From positions 434,001 to 498,000 of the forward strand of contig JBLHZY010000002.1 of the NCBI GenBank assembly GCA_047631555.1: a DNA stretch of 64,000 bases, read 5' to 3'. Position numbers and translations under genes: made by a program. This DNA comes from JBLHZY01 sp047631555. GTDB lineage: Bacteria; Pseudomonadota; Alphaproteobacteria; Rhodobacterales; Rhodobacteraceae. Numbering within the stretch: the stretch's first letter is position 1; every line of letters begins with the position of its first letter. Below are positions 1 to 7,797 of this stretch, in pieces. Below the pieces are notes generated by a model. The model had not been told where the DNA came from, made no database searches, and was given only the letters and a program-made list of their open reading frames with translations.

Positions 1-2
1 CG

Positions 3-614
3 GTTCTTCCCAAAGTGCGCAGTGATCTCGATGCGCGTTGGGAAGCGATCTATGACGGCGCGCCTGATCTTCGGTTTTGGATTGGTGCGCAGCTGATTGA
101 GGGCGCAGCGGGGCCGGCTTATGGCGTATTGCGCACGTCAAAAGACAAGGTCGGGCGGCGCTATCCTTTGATTGCCGCCGTAATCGGGAGCGGTCTTTAT
201 CCGCCCGTTTTGGATGTTGAGCAGGCCCCATATGAGGCCCTGAGTGCGGCGTTGGACGATCTGCCCGAGGCCCCGCAAAGCGCTGAGACAATTGCGCATC
301 AGATCGAGGCCGTCGTCGGGGATTTGGCTCCTAGTGAGCCGCTTGGCGAGGGCGCGCCTTTGTTTGCGGCAAACCCTGATCCTGATCCGGCGGGGCTTTG
401 GGCTGTTGCCTCTACGATTGATCATTTACGGGCCGCATCGGCGCGCGCCTATTTCTGGACGAAGGGCGATGGCGCACGCGCCGCGACGGTATATTCCGCC
501 GCCATTTTGCCTGATGCGGCTGTGCTTGCATGGCTCTGGGAAGGCAGTGCGCTTGAGGCCTCTCTCGAGGATGAAAGCGGCGCAGAACCGCAGTATGAGG
601 GCAGTGATGAATAA
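3..614 (+). CDS. tagF: Type VI secretion-associated protein TagF (5' partial)
   Basis: The left window edge cuts this gene; the frame is open from base 3, and the GTG at 15 is probably internal. The visible 203 residues match the middle and end of the TagF family: an ARWEAIYDGAPDLRFWIGAQ-type segment, then a VLRTSKDKVGRRYPL stretch resembling the family's GVL-PS-D-VGR-YPL core. TagF is known as a post-translational repressor of T6SS assembly in bacteria that have the kinase/phosphatase pathway. The stop overlaps the start of the phosphatase gene by 8 bases, so the genes are translationally coupled. The missing N-terminus, and probably tssM/tssL, would lie to the left (inference from common T6SS gene order). 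Confidence 0.8.
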   Translation, partial: VLPKVRSDLDARWEAIYDGAPDLRFWIGAQLIEGAAGPAYGVLRTSKDKVGRRYPLIAAVIGSGLYPPVLDVEQAPYEALSAALDDLPEAPQSAETIAHQIEAVVGDLAPSEPLGEGAPLFAANPDPDPAGLWAVASTIDHLRAASARAYFWTKGDGARAATVYSAAILPDAAVLAWLWEGSALEASLEDESGAEPQYEGSDE

Positions 615-1350
615 CGAGTTTTTCTCCTTCGAGACAGGTGCCGCGACAGATCAGGGCTGTGTTCGAGATCACAACGAGGATAGCCATCTTGAGCGGCCCG
701 AATGCGGCATTTGGGTTGTGGCGGATGGAATGGGCGGCCATGCGGCGGGCGATTTTGCCTCACAGACCATCACAGAGGAACTGGGTTCGGTTGGCATGCC
801 GGGATCGGCGGGCGATCTTCAAGCGCGCTTCATGGAGCGGCTGCGGCGCGCCCATATGCGCATTATTGAACACGCTGAGATGCTTGGCGGCGGCACGGTT
901 GGAGCGACGCTTGTTGGCCTTTTGGCCTTTGAGGATGCCTTTGCCTGTATCTGGTCGGGCGACAGCCGGATTTACCTGCTTCGCGGCGGACTTTTGACCC
1001 AACAAACCCAAGATCATACCGAAGTGCGCGAGCTTCTTGCCTCTGGTGCGATCACTGAGCAGCAGGCCGCTGAATGGCCGCGCAAAAACGTGATTACCCG
1101 CGCAATCGGGGTCTCGCCTGAGCCAAATTGCGATGTGGTTTCTGGCCAACTTGAGGCGGGGGATAGCTTCCTTTTGTGCTCGGACGGGCTGACCGAACAT
1201 CTTGAGGATCATGAATTGGCTGAAATGATGCGCGCCCCTTCTGCGCAGGCCGCGTGCGATGCAATGATTGCCGAGACATTGGCACGCGGCGCGCGTGATA
1301 ATGTGACGGCTGTTGTGCTGCGTTGTCATCCGCCGATGATGGGAGGCTAA
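607..1350 (+). CDS. pppA: PP2C-family protein phosphatase of the T6SS (PppA-like)
   Basis: A 247-residue PP2C (PPM) serine/threonine phosphatase. The metal-binding motifs are visible in order: HNEDS near residue 25, VVADGMGGHAAGD near 40, CSDGLTEH in the C-terminal third and DNVTAVV near the end. No membrane segment is seen, so it is cytoplasmic. The ATG at 607 was chosen because it overlaps the tagF stop and begins just before the conserved core; in-frame extensions further upstream run inside tagF. In characterised T6SSs, PppA removes the phosphate that PpkA places on the FHA protein and so returns the machine to rest. The kinase gene begins 4 bases after this stop, so the two are almost certainly co-transcribed. 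Confidence 0.88.
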   Translation: MNNEFFSFETGAATDQGCVRDHNEDSHLERPECGIWVVADGMGGHAAGDFASQTITEELGSVGMPGSAGDLQARFMERLRRAHMRIIEHAEMLGGGTVGATLVGLLAFEDAFACIWSGDSRIYLLRGGLLTQQTQDHTEVRELLASGAITEQQAAEWPRKNVITRAIGVSPEPNCDVVSGQLEAGDSFLLCSDGLTEHLEDHELAEMMRAPSAQAACDAMIAETLARGARDNVTAVVLRCHPPMMGG

Positions 1351-1354
1351 GGCA

Positions 1355-3544
1355 ATGGCTGATCCCAAAGCGCCCGAGGGCGACGAGCCCCCAATTGAGA
1401 ATAACGCGGCCGATATGCCCGCGCCTGAAAGCGCTCCTGACGAGGTGATTTCCGATCGCACTGAGATCGCGCCATCTGCCCAAGCGGCCCCTGCGCCCGA
1501 GGCTGAAAAGCCCGCCGCGCAGCCACATGACGAATCCGTGCCCATCGGGACGCTGATCAACAACAATTACGAAATCAAAGCGATGATCCAAGCCGGTGGC
1601 ATGGGCGAGGTTTACCGCGGCGAGAATTCTTTTACTGGCGATCCTGTCGCGATCAAAATCGTGCTGCGCGCCCTTGCGCATGACGAGAAAATTGCCGGGC
1701 TTTTCCGCCGGGAAGCGCGCATCCTATGTCAGCTCTCTGACCAAGCGATCGTGCGCTATTACAACTTTGTTCATGATCAGCAGTTGGATCGTTTCTGCCT
1801 GATTATGGAGTTCATTGATGGCAAGCCGCTTTCCGATCATGTGAAGGATAACGGCCCTATCAGCGTTGAAGATGCGCGCGAATTGATTGTCCGTTTGGCC
1901 GAAGGTTTGGGCCAAGCGCATGAGGTTGATGTGGTGCACCGCGACCTCTCGCCTGACAATGTGATGCTGCGCGGCGGCTCGGTTCATGATGCGGTTTTGA
2001 TCGATTTCGGCATCGCCAAAAGCACTGAGATGTCGGAAGGGACTTTGCACGGGCAGTTCGCTGGCAAGTTCAAATATATCTCGCCCGAGCAGCTTGGCCA
2101 TTACGATGGCGTGGTTGGCCCGCGCACCGATGTTTATGGGCTTGCGCTGTTGATGGCGGCGGCGCTTCAGGGCGAGCCGCTTGATATGGGCAGCTCGATT
2201 GTTGAAGCGGTGAATGCGCGCCGCGCGATCCCTGATCTAAGCGGCATTGATCCGGCGCTGCGTCCGCTATTGGCTCATATGCTGGAGCCCGATCCAACCA
2301 ACCGGCCTGCGCGCATGTCTGATGTTGTGCGCCTGTTGCGCAACCCCTCCGAGATCCCGGCGCGCTATGGTCAGGCAACGCCAATTGCCTCGCCCGAGGC
2401 GGATGATCGCACGGTGATTGGCGGGCTTGGCGCGGCTGCAAGTGTTCCGCCTGTGCCGGCGGCGGTTCCAGGCGGCTTTGCACCCACGGCGGCGGTTGGT
2501 GATGCGCGCGGCGTTCAGGCCCCTCCATCTGGCGGGATCAACCGCCTCACGACGGGCCTTGGCGGCGATGACGAATCTGTTAGCCCTTTTGGCAATACAA
2601 GCGCGCAGCCCGGCGCTTTTTCGATCCCTCCGGGCGGGACAACCCAAGCGCCACGGCGCAAAAAGCGCAAGAATACCGCCGTTCGAAACAGCGCGATTGT
2701 TGTGATAGCATTGGGGCTTGCGGGCTTTGTAGCCGATCGCGCAGGGCTTGTGGACAAGGTCTTGGGCGGAGCGCCGGTTGTGGCCGAAAACGGCGAAGTG
2801 GAAACGCCAGACGCCGCGCCGCCTGAAGCCGCCAAACCGCCCCCCGGCATCCTGACCCGCGAGCGCTTCTTGGCCGAATTTGATAGCGGCGCTTGCACCT
2901 ATGCAACGCGCGTAACCTCTGGCGCCAACTCGGGCTTGATTGAGGGATATGCGCAGGCCGCAGAGGCTTTTAAGGGCCTTCCCGTGGCTTATGAAGAGCA
3001 ATTTGGCGCGCGCCCTGAAGTGATTGATCGGGTGATTGATCCGGTGCAATGCGCAGCGCTTGAATTTGCTCGCGCCGTTCAAGCAGCGGGAAAAACGGCC
3101 CCGGTTTTAACCCTCAACGCCGACACATTGGAGAGCGGCGATACGCTGCGCGGCTCTTTGCGCGGCTTTAAAGAGCGCAACATGTGGGTGTTTCTCGTAT
3201 CGGGCGGGGGCGGTGTTTATAACCTCACGCCGCGCCTTGAAGAGACTGGCCAAGATGCCTTTAGCTTTGGCTTTGGGCTCAATCGCGGCGAGGGCGGCGG
3301 GCCGACGTCAAACCTAATCGTTGCCGTTGCATCGCCGCAGCCTTTGATCAATGCCGCGGCTGCTGCGGATGGCGCTTTGGCAGCGGAATTATTGCCGCTG
3401 GTTCAGGCAGAGATTGCCGGACGCGGGCATGATGCGGCTGTTTCCGTCAGCTTCTTTGATCTGGTCGATAAGGGCGCTTTGGCGGCTCCTGAGGATGTGG
3501 TAGATGGGGCTGAAGATACCCTTGAAGGCGCGGCTCAGGAATAG
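1355..3544 (+). CDS. ppkA: Membrane-anchored Ser/Thr protein kinase of the T6SS (PpkA-like) with unusual periplasmic domain
   Basis: A 729-residue Hanks-type kinase. The catalytic domain spans about 70-330: Gly-rich loop near 79-87, catalytic Lys in VAIKI near 101, HRDLSPDN near 195-202, DFG near 217-219. A Pro/Ala/Gly-rich linker (330-435) follows, then a basic stop signal and one membrane segment (about 445-465). The last 230 residues should be periplasmic and carry two cysteines near 515 and 567. This region is not the von Willebrand A domain of some PpkA proteins; it aligns by eye with the C-terminus of the TonB-like protein at 3566-4924 (QCAAL-F-R, SG-L-G, then a GV..L strand and an LIVAV segment). 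Known role of the family: phosphorylating the T6SS FHA protein to start firing. Inference: the outer domain senses an envelope signal. Confidence 0.87.
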   Translation: MADPKAPEGDEPPIENNAADMPAPESAPDEVISDRTEIAPSAQAAPAPEAEKPAAQPHDESVPIGTLINNNYEIKAMIQAGGMGEVYRGENSFTGDPVAIKIVLRALAHDEKIAGLFRREARILCQLSDQAIVRYYNFVHDQQLDRFCLIMEFIDGKPLSDHVKDNGPISVEDARELIVRLAEGLGQAHEVDVVHRDLSPDNVMLRGGSVHDAVLIDFGIAKSTEMSEGTLHGQFAGKFKYISPEQLGHYDGVVGPRTDVYGLALLMAAALQGEPLDMGSSIVEAVNARRAIPDLSGIDPALRPLLAHMLEPDPTNRPARMSDVVRLLRNPSEIPARYGQATPIASPEADDRTVIGGLGAAASVPPVPAAVPGGFAPTAAVGDARGVQAPPSGGINRLTTGLGGDDESVSPFGNTSAQPGAFSIPPGGTTQAPRRKKRKNTAVRNSAIVVIALGLAGFVADRAGLVDKVLGGAPVVAENGEVETPDAAPPEAAKPPPGILTRERFLAEFDSGACTYATRVTSGANSGLIEGYAQAAEAFKGLPVAYEEQFGARPEVIDRVIDPVQCAALEFARAVQAAGKTAPVLTLNADTLESGDTLRGSLRGFKERNMWVFLVSGGGGVYNLTPRLEETGQDAFSFGFGLNRGEGGGPTSNLIVAVASPQPLINAAAAADGALAAELLPLVQAEIAGRGHDAAVSVSFFDLVDKGALAAPEDVVDGAEDTLEGAAQE

Positions 3545-3565
3545 AGCGGCGCGCGATTGCGGCCT

Positions 3566-4924
3566 TTAGCGCACATCAAAAGGCACCATGGCGAAGGACG
3601 CGCCGCCGCGCATGTCTTTTTCAAACGCTGGAAAGAAATCCTCGGCCAGCTGGCCGGTTTTTTCAGAGACGGAAGCGGGCCTGCCCGAGGTCGTCACCGC
3701 GAGCAAAAGTTGGCTGGTATCGCGCGGCGCGCCATTGCGCGTAACCGGGACTTCAAAGCGCGCTTGGCCGCCACCAAAGCTTACAAACTCGCCCAAATCC
3801 TGCACGACGCCGTTGTCATCAATCAGGAGCAGCGTCAGGAAACGCCCTGCTGCGTTGCCAACTGTTCCGCTCAGATTGCCGCCGCTGGCGATCTTTTCGG
3901 CGGCAACATTGATCGAGAGGCGAAAGGCGGGGTAGCGGTCGCGGGTCCGGATAAAATCGAGCGCGGCGCATTGGCGGCCATCGACCAAAAGCGGGCGCTG
4001 CGCGGGCGGATCGGCGACATCGGCAAAGGCCTGTGTGGCGAAGCTTTGGATCGCGCTTTCTTGGGAGGCCAGCAGCACCAGTTCGATTGCGCCGCCTCGG
4101 CTTTGCGGCAGGGCGATCAGGCATGGCTCGCCCACAAGGCCGCGAATGCGCGCGATCATTTCCGAAATGGCTTTGCCGGCTGACGGATCATTGCCCGGCG
4201 CGCCTTCGGGGTTTGGTGGGGCGGGCGTTGGGACAGGGGCGGAGCGCGGCAGGACGGTTTGTTGGGCAATCACGCGCTCGGGCATGGCTTGGTTTTGGAT
4301 CGCCGCAACGCGTTGCGGCGCGGCACCATCAGGGCCAAGGGCGCGCAGACGGGTGCCCGATTGCGGCGCAAGGGGTTTGATCCGCTCAACCGTTTGCGCA
4401 CTGCCCGCGATGGGGCTGAGCGTTTGGGGGGCGATGCGTTCAAGCTCAACCGGAGCAGGGGTAAGCCGCTCGACTGTTTCGGGCTCAATGCTCTCGGGCT
4501 CTATCTCTTCGGGTTCAATTGTTTCTGGTTCAATCGGCTCGGGAATGATTTCCTCGGGGGCTTCCGGTTCTGGCTCAGGTTCCGGTTCTGGCTCAGGTTC
4601 TGGCGCGACCTCTGGCTCTGGTTCAGGCAGGGCTTCGGGTTCGGTTTGTGGCTCGGGCGCGCTTTCTTCGGGCGTTTGCGGCGCGGTTTGTTTGTCGGGT
4701 GTTGAGGGGTTTTCCTCGCTTAGGTTTTGAAGCGTAATCGGATCAAGCACCAGCGACGTGACGGTAATTTCCGGTATCTGGGATTGCTCACCGATATCCG
4801 CGCCAAGACCGTTGTAAAGCTCTAGCATCCCAAAAATCAGCGCCGCATGGACCAGTGCGGAAAAGCTAAAACCCGCGAACCAGTGCAGCTTTTTGCCCGG
4901 CTTGGTCATGCCCACAAGGCTCAT
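3566..4924 (-). CDS. TonB-like energy-transducing protein with Pro-Glu linker and PpkA-type C-terminal domain
   Basis: A 452-residue protein with one N-terminal membrane helix (about 14-34), then a long Pro/Glu-rich stretch (about 85-185) including an EPEPEPEPEP run and IEPE-type repeats, as in TonB and TolA linkers. The C-terminal 190 residues hold two cysteines (about 268 and 319) and share spacing and motifs with the PpkA outer domain; no classical TonB C-terminal domain is recognisable. The ATG overlaps the stop of the upstream exbD (ATGA), so it is the last gene of an ExbB-ExbD-ExbD-TonB-like operon. Inference: it is an inner-membrane anchored protein that spans the periplasm and is moved by the ExbBD motor. 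It converges on ppkA with about 20 bases between them. Confidence 0.75.
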   Translation of the reverse strand: MSLVGMTKPGKKLHWFAGFSFSALVHAALIFGMLELYNGLGADIGEQSQIPEITVTSLVLDPITLQNLSEENPSTPDKQTAPQTPEESAPEPQTEPEALPEPEPEVAPEPEPEPEPEPEPEAPEEIIPEPIEPETIEPEEIEPESIEPETVERLTPAPVELERIAPQTLSPIAGSAQTVERIKPLAPQSGTRLRALGPDGAAPQRVAAIQNQAMPERVIAQQTVLPRSAPVPTPAPPNPEGAPGNDPSAGKAISEMIARIRGLVGEPCLIALPQSRGGAIELVLLASQESAIQSFATQAFADVADPPAQRPLLVDGRQCAALDFIRTRDRYPAFRLSINVAAEKIASGGNLSGTVGNAAGRFLTLLLIDDNGVVQDLGEFVSFGGGQARFEVPVTRNGAPRDTSQLLLAVTTSGRPASVSEKTGQLAEDFFPAFEKDMRGGASFAMVPFDVR

Positions 4925-5325
4925 GGGGCGGGCCGATCGTGAATGGTGACGAGGCGGATTTCAGCTTCGGCCAATTCGGGCAGACCAGCGATTTCCAGCA
5001 AGGCGGAGGCGGGCGCGCTTTTGTTGATCAGCACGTGCAATGTATAGGGTGCGGTGAAGCCGTCCGTTGCGGGGCCAATCAATTCGCGCGCGACGGGGAC
5101 GCCGTTGAGCGCCCATGACCCATCCGCATTCACCACGAGGATTGGTTCGGGAAGCTGATCAAGGGGCAGTTCGGATGTCTCTGTCAGCTCGACGCCAGAG
5201 CTTGGCGGATTAAGCAATTGACCGGTTGCCAGAAAGAAGAAGATCAGCAGCAGCACGATGTTCACAATCGGCAGCGAGACATCCAATTGCACCCGGCTGG
5301 GCTGGGCTTTGGGGGCAACGCTCAT
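4921..5325 (-). CDS. ExbD/TolR-family protein lacking the membrane Asp
   Basis: A 134-residue ExbD-like protein: short cytoplasmic N-terminus, one membrane helix at about 18-38, and a periplasmic domain with an ADGSW-NG strand and an LLEI region. Where ExbD and TolR carry the proton-relay Asp (LTPLVD-type motif), this protein reads LPIVNIVLLL; the codon at 5260-5262 is AAC on the coding strand, giving Asn22. It lies between the canonical exbD and the TonB-like gene, with 4-base overlaps on both sides. Inference: it may pair with the first ExbD as a non-conducting partner, or act as a structural subunit. The family assignment is firm; the effect of the substitution is not known. Confidence 0.82.
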   Translation of the reverse strand: MSVAPKAQPSRVQLDVSLPIVNIVLLLIFFFLATGQLLNPPSSGVELTETSELPLDQLPEPILVVNADGSWALNGVPVARELIGPATDGFTAPYTLHVLINKSAPASALLEIAGLPELAEAEIRLVTIHDRPAP

Positions 5326-5777
5326 GGCTGTTCTGTGCTCGCCAGTTGAACGCCGGTGACGCCTGCCACGGTCAGGGCTTCGAGCACGGTTGCAAGGTCT
5401 TGAACCTGCGCGCCGGGTTTGGCGATCAGCAGGATTTGCGCGGTTTTGTTGGCCTTTAGGGCTTTGGCAAGATCGGGCAGCATTTCGAAATCAAAGCTTT
5501 GGCCGCCTGCCGTAATTTGCCCATTGGCGATTTGCCAGATGGCGGCATCTGCGGCGATGGCGGCGGGTTCTTCGCCGCTCGCGCCGCTGGTTGAAGCGCC
5601 GGGCGTTCCAGTTGCGCCTGAGCGGATTGTGAGCAGGGAATATGGCGTCAGGCTTGAGGAGAGCATGAAGAAGATCAGCAGCTGAAACATCGCGTCCGCA
5701 AGCGGCGTCAGCGCAAAGCTATAGCGCCGCTTGGTTTGCGGCAGGCCTAGGCTGAAATCGTTTTGGGTGATGCTCAT
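5322..5777 (-). CDS. ExbD/TolR-family proton channel subunit
   Basis: A 151-residue protein with a basic N-terminus, a membrane helix at about 23-43 containing the family motif (ALTPLADAMFQLLIFFML, Asp28 as the expected proton-relay residue) and a periplasmic domain interrupted by a Gly/Ser/Ala-rich insert (about 53-70). ExbD works with ExbB in the inner membrane to turn the proton gradient into movement of a TonB-type partner. It is 21 bases from the exbB stop and overlaps the next exbD by 4 bases. Two ExbD paralogues side by side are also found in some other TonB systems, but the pairing here of one Asp and one Asn version is notable. Confidence 0.85.
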   Translation of the reverse strand: MSITQNDFSLGLPQTKRRYSFALTPLADAMFQLLIFFMLSSSLTPYSLLTIRSGATGTPGASTSGASGEEPAAIAADAAIWQIANGQITAGGQSFDFEMLPDLAKALKANKTAQILLIAKPGAQVQDLATVLEALTVAGVTGVQLASTEQP

Positions 5778-5798
5778 GCGGGCGATCCTCTGGCGCGC

Positions 5799-6443
5799 TT
5801 AGCTGCGCCCTGCGGAGGGATCAACGCGCCCGTGGATGGCCGTTGAGACACATGTTTCGATGCTTTGGCGCTCGGCCTCGATCCGACTTTCCAGCCAGTT
5901 GGCGACCACATAAGTCACCAGTGCAATCGCAAGGCCAAGGGCTGTTGTTGTGAGCGCAGTATAGATGCCGCCAGCCAGCAGGGCCGGGTCCATCGCGCCT
6001 TCTGCAGAGGCGAGCGTGCTAAAGGCGTTGATCATCCCGATCACGGTTCCAAGCAGGCCAAGCATCGGGGCGGCTTGGACAACGGTTTCAAGGATGCGCA
6101 TCCGAAGCTGTATCATGCCCATTTCAATCAACGCGGTTTGGCGGCCAAGCTCGGTTGCATAGGCTTTATCGTCGGGGCGGGCTTGCAGGCCGGAAAAGAC
6201 AGCTTGCAGCACGCGCTCAAGCACGGTGTCGCGCTCGGAGGCAGCGCGCATGGCTTCGGCAGGGCGGCCGCTAAGCCAATCATCAAGGATCGCTTCTGCA
6301 TCCCCGCTTTGCCCCACACCCAGATGCGAAAACTGGAAGAATTTGTAAAAAGTCACCGTCAGCGCAAGCACCGAGAGGATCGCAAGGGCGCCGTAAACGG
6401 CAAGGGTTGCCGGATCGAAAGATGAAAGATCAAGGGCGGTCAT
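5799..6443 (-). CDS. MotA/TolQ/ExbB-family proton channel protein
   Basis: A 214-residue protein with the three membrane segments of ExbB/TolQ: about 10-37, 126-150 and 158-188. The family signature PMLGLLGTVIGMI is in the second helix, and a TALTTTALGLAIALVTYVV segment forms the third. The ATG at 6443 is chosen because a GGAG ribosome site lies 8-9 bases upstream; the frame extends 6 codons further without support. It is the first gene of the motor operon. Known family role: pentameric proton channel around ExbD. The location between T6SS regulatory genes suggests a dedicated rather than general iron-uptake motor (inference). Confidence 0.87.
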   Translation of the reverse strand: MTALDLSSFDPATLAVYGALAILSVLALTVTFYKFFQFSHLGVGQSGDAEAILDDWLSGRPAEAMRAASERDTVLERVLQAVFSGLQARPDDKAYATELGRQTALIEMGMIQLRMRILETVVQAAPMLGLLGTVIGMINAFSTLASAEGAMDPALLAGGIYTALTTTALGLAIALVTYVVANWLESRIEAERQSIETCVSTAIHGRVDPSAGRS

Positions 6444-6483
6444 AGGGCAAGCTCCACGCAAATTGGCGAATTGGTCTTGGGTA

Positions 6484-6510
6484 AAAGGCGCACGGCTTCG
6501 GCGCGCCTTT
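6484..6510 (-). terminator. Candidate terminator or processing hairpin upstream of exbB
   Basis: An 8-bp perfect stem (AAAGGCGC paired with GCGCCTTT) with an 11-base loop lies directly after the stop of the secreted protein gene at 6519-6968 and about 40 bases before exbB, on the same strand. The tail has only a short T-run, so it may give partial termination. Confidence 0.45.
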
Positions 6511-6518
6511 AAGGGCTT

Positions 6519-6968
6519 TTAGAGGCCGAATTGGATGGCAGCGCGGGAATTGATCTCAAGGCCTGAGAGGCAGAAATCAGCCTCGCCAGAGCCGTCGGCC
6601 AAAGTACAGGCAACCACGGTATTTACAACGATGCGGGAATATTCTTCGCAGGTTGGGCCGGGCAGCTCGAAGCGCAAAATGCTGGTTTTGCCCGCGGCCA
6701 TTGCGCCAATTTCAAGCGCGAAAATACGCGAGACAATGCCCTCTGCATCAAAGGTTGCAACCTCATAGGCGATATCCGAGAACGCCTTTTCAGAGCGGTT
6801 CGTTGAGACATATGTCAGCGAACAGCCCGGCGTTGCGGTTGTTTCGGATCGGTTGAGCTCTAGCAAAAGAGACGGGGCATCTTGGGCCTGTGCCATCAAA
6901 GGCAGGCAGATCGCAGTTGCCGCTGTAAAGAGCCGCAAAATAGCGGAAGTCGATTGAATAAAAGGCAT
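6519..6968 (-). CDS. Secreted protein of unknown function
   Basis: A 149-residue protein with a clear signal peptide (hydrophobic stretch about 10-25, cleavage expected after AQA near 28). The mature part is beta-rich by eye and has four cysteines, near residues 48, 105, 120 and 132, so disulfides in the periplasm are likely. The ATG at 6968 follows a GGGGA ribosome site; an upstream in-frame start lacks one. I do not recognise a family. It lies immediately upstream of the ExbB-ExbD operon and downstream of another envelope protein gene, on the same strand, so it may belong to the same T6SS-linked envelope group. Confidence 0.6.
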   Translation of the reverse strand: MPFIQSTSAILRLFTAATAICLPLMAQAQDAPSLLLELNRSETTATPGCSLTYVSTNRSEKAFSDIAYEVATFDAEGIVSRIFALEIGAMAAGKTSILRFELPGPTCEEYSRIVVNTVVACTLADGSGEADFCLSGLEINSRAAIQFGL

Positions 6969-7072
6969 ATTTCCCCCAACGCACCAGTAACGATAAAACA
7001 AAGGCGCTTTAGCGACCTTCCCTAACGTTCTGCCAGATTGAGGGGGGCATTGCCAACCCTGCTATCGCATTT

Positions 7073-7708
7073 TCAGCGATAAACTCCGATTGACCAAGTT
7101 GGGCGGATCTTGCGCCGTGTGGTCTGCGGAGTTGCATTGCCAGTGCGCACACGTTGGCGCGGAGCAAGGCTAAACAAGGGGCGTGGCGCGGGCGCAACGG
7201 CGCGCGGCTCGGTAATCATTGTCATTGGCTCGCCGCCTTCGCCGGGCTCTTGAATGGCTGCAGGCTCATAATTGCCGCGATCATAGCCGTAATCATCGCT
7301 GGTTTGCGCATAGGGCGTATCGGTAGAAACAACGGCCATTTCAGGCGCGATCTGAGCGACCAATTTTGGCGCGACTTGGGATTTTGGAAGCGCGCTTGGC
7401 GCTGCAATAGCGATATTCAGTTCAGCCGGGCGCGTCGAAAGCGGCGCGGGCGGCGTGCTATGTGCAATGGCAACAGGCGCGCGCTCAAGAGCGGCTTCAA
7501 CCGTTGCGGCTTGGGGAAGGGCTTGTTCGGGCGAGACCGTCGCGGAAACGTGCACGGGGCCAAACTCGGGCGCCTTTGCAGACGCCGAGTGGATTTGTGC
7601 AAAGCTCAAAACGCCCGCAATCGAGAGCGCTCCAAAACCTGCCATAAGTGCAATCGGGTTAGCCATAACTTTAAACACCTGTTTCAATCGCTGCCCCCAA
7701 GCCTCCAT
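7073..7708 (-). CDS. Membrane-anchored Pro/Ala-rich protein of unknown function
   Basis: A 211-residue protein with a single N-terminal membrane segment (about 18-38) and a long, low-complexity periplasmic part rich in Ala, Pro and Ser, with an aromatic DDYGYDRGNYEP patch near 140-150. The C-terminus is basic (RQRVRTG, TTRRKIRP). The start could instead be the Met 14 codons in (7666). No family is recognised. The overall form resembles a periplasmic spacer or scaffold. It sits between the motor operon and the plus-strand DUF1036 gene. The gene call rests on an uninterrupted frame and the clear membrane anchor, so confidence is moderate. Confidence 0.5.
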   Translation of the reverse strand: MEAWGQRLKQVFKVMANPIALMAGFGALSIAGVLSFAQIHSASAKAPEFGPVHVSATVSPEQALPQAATVEAALERAPVAIAHSTPPAPLSTRPAELNIAIAAPSALPKSQVAPKLVAQIAPEMAVVSTDTPYAQTSDDYGYDRGNYEPAAIQEPGEGGEPMTMITEPRAVAPAPRPLFSLAPRQRVRTGNATPQTTRRKIRPTWSIGVYR

Positions 7709-7797
7709 ATACGCTCAAAGTGGTCATTTTGCAAATTGGGCAAGCGGAATGCTGCTAATTCTAGTGTATTGCCCGATGCTTGTTGTAAGATAGAGAC

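Noticed and set aside
4480..4660. Short tandem repeats that look like a small repeat array
   Set aside because: They encode the Pro-Glu linker in frame, lack spacers and are not CRISPR.
4259..4705. Phe/Gly/Arg-rich plus-strand frames over the Pro-Glu repeat
   Set aside because: They mirror the EPEP repeat of the TonB-like protein and have repeated low-complexity sequence.
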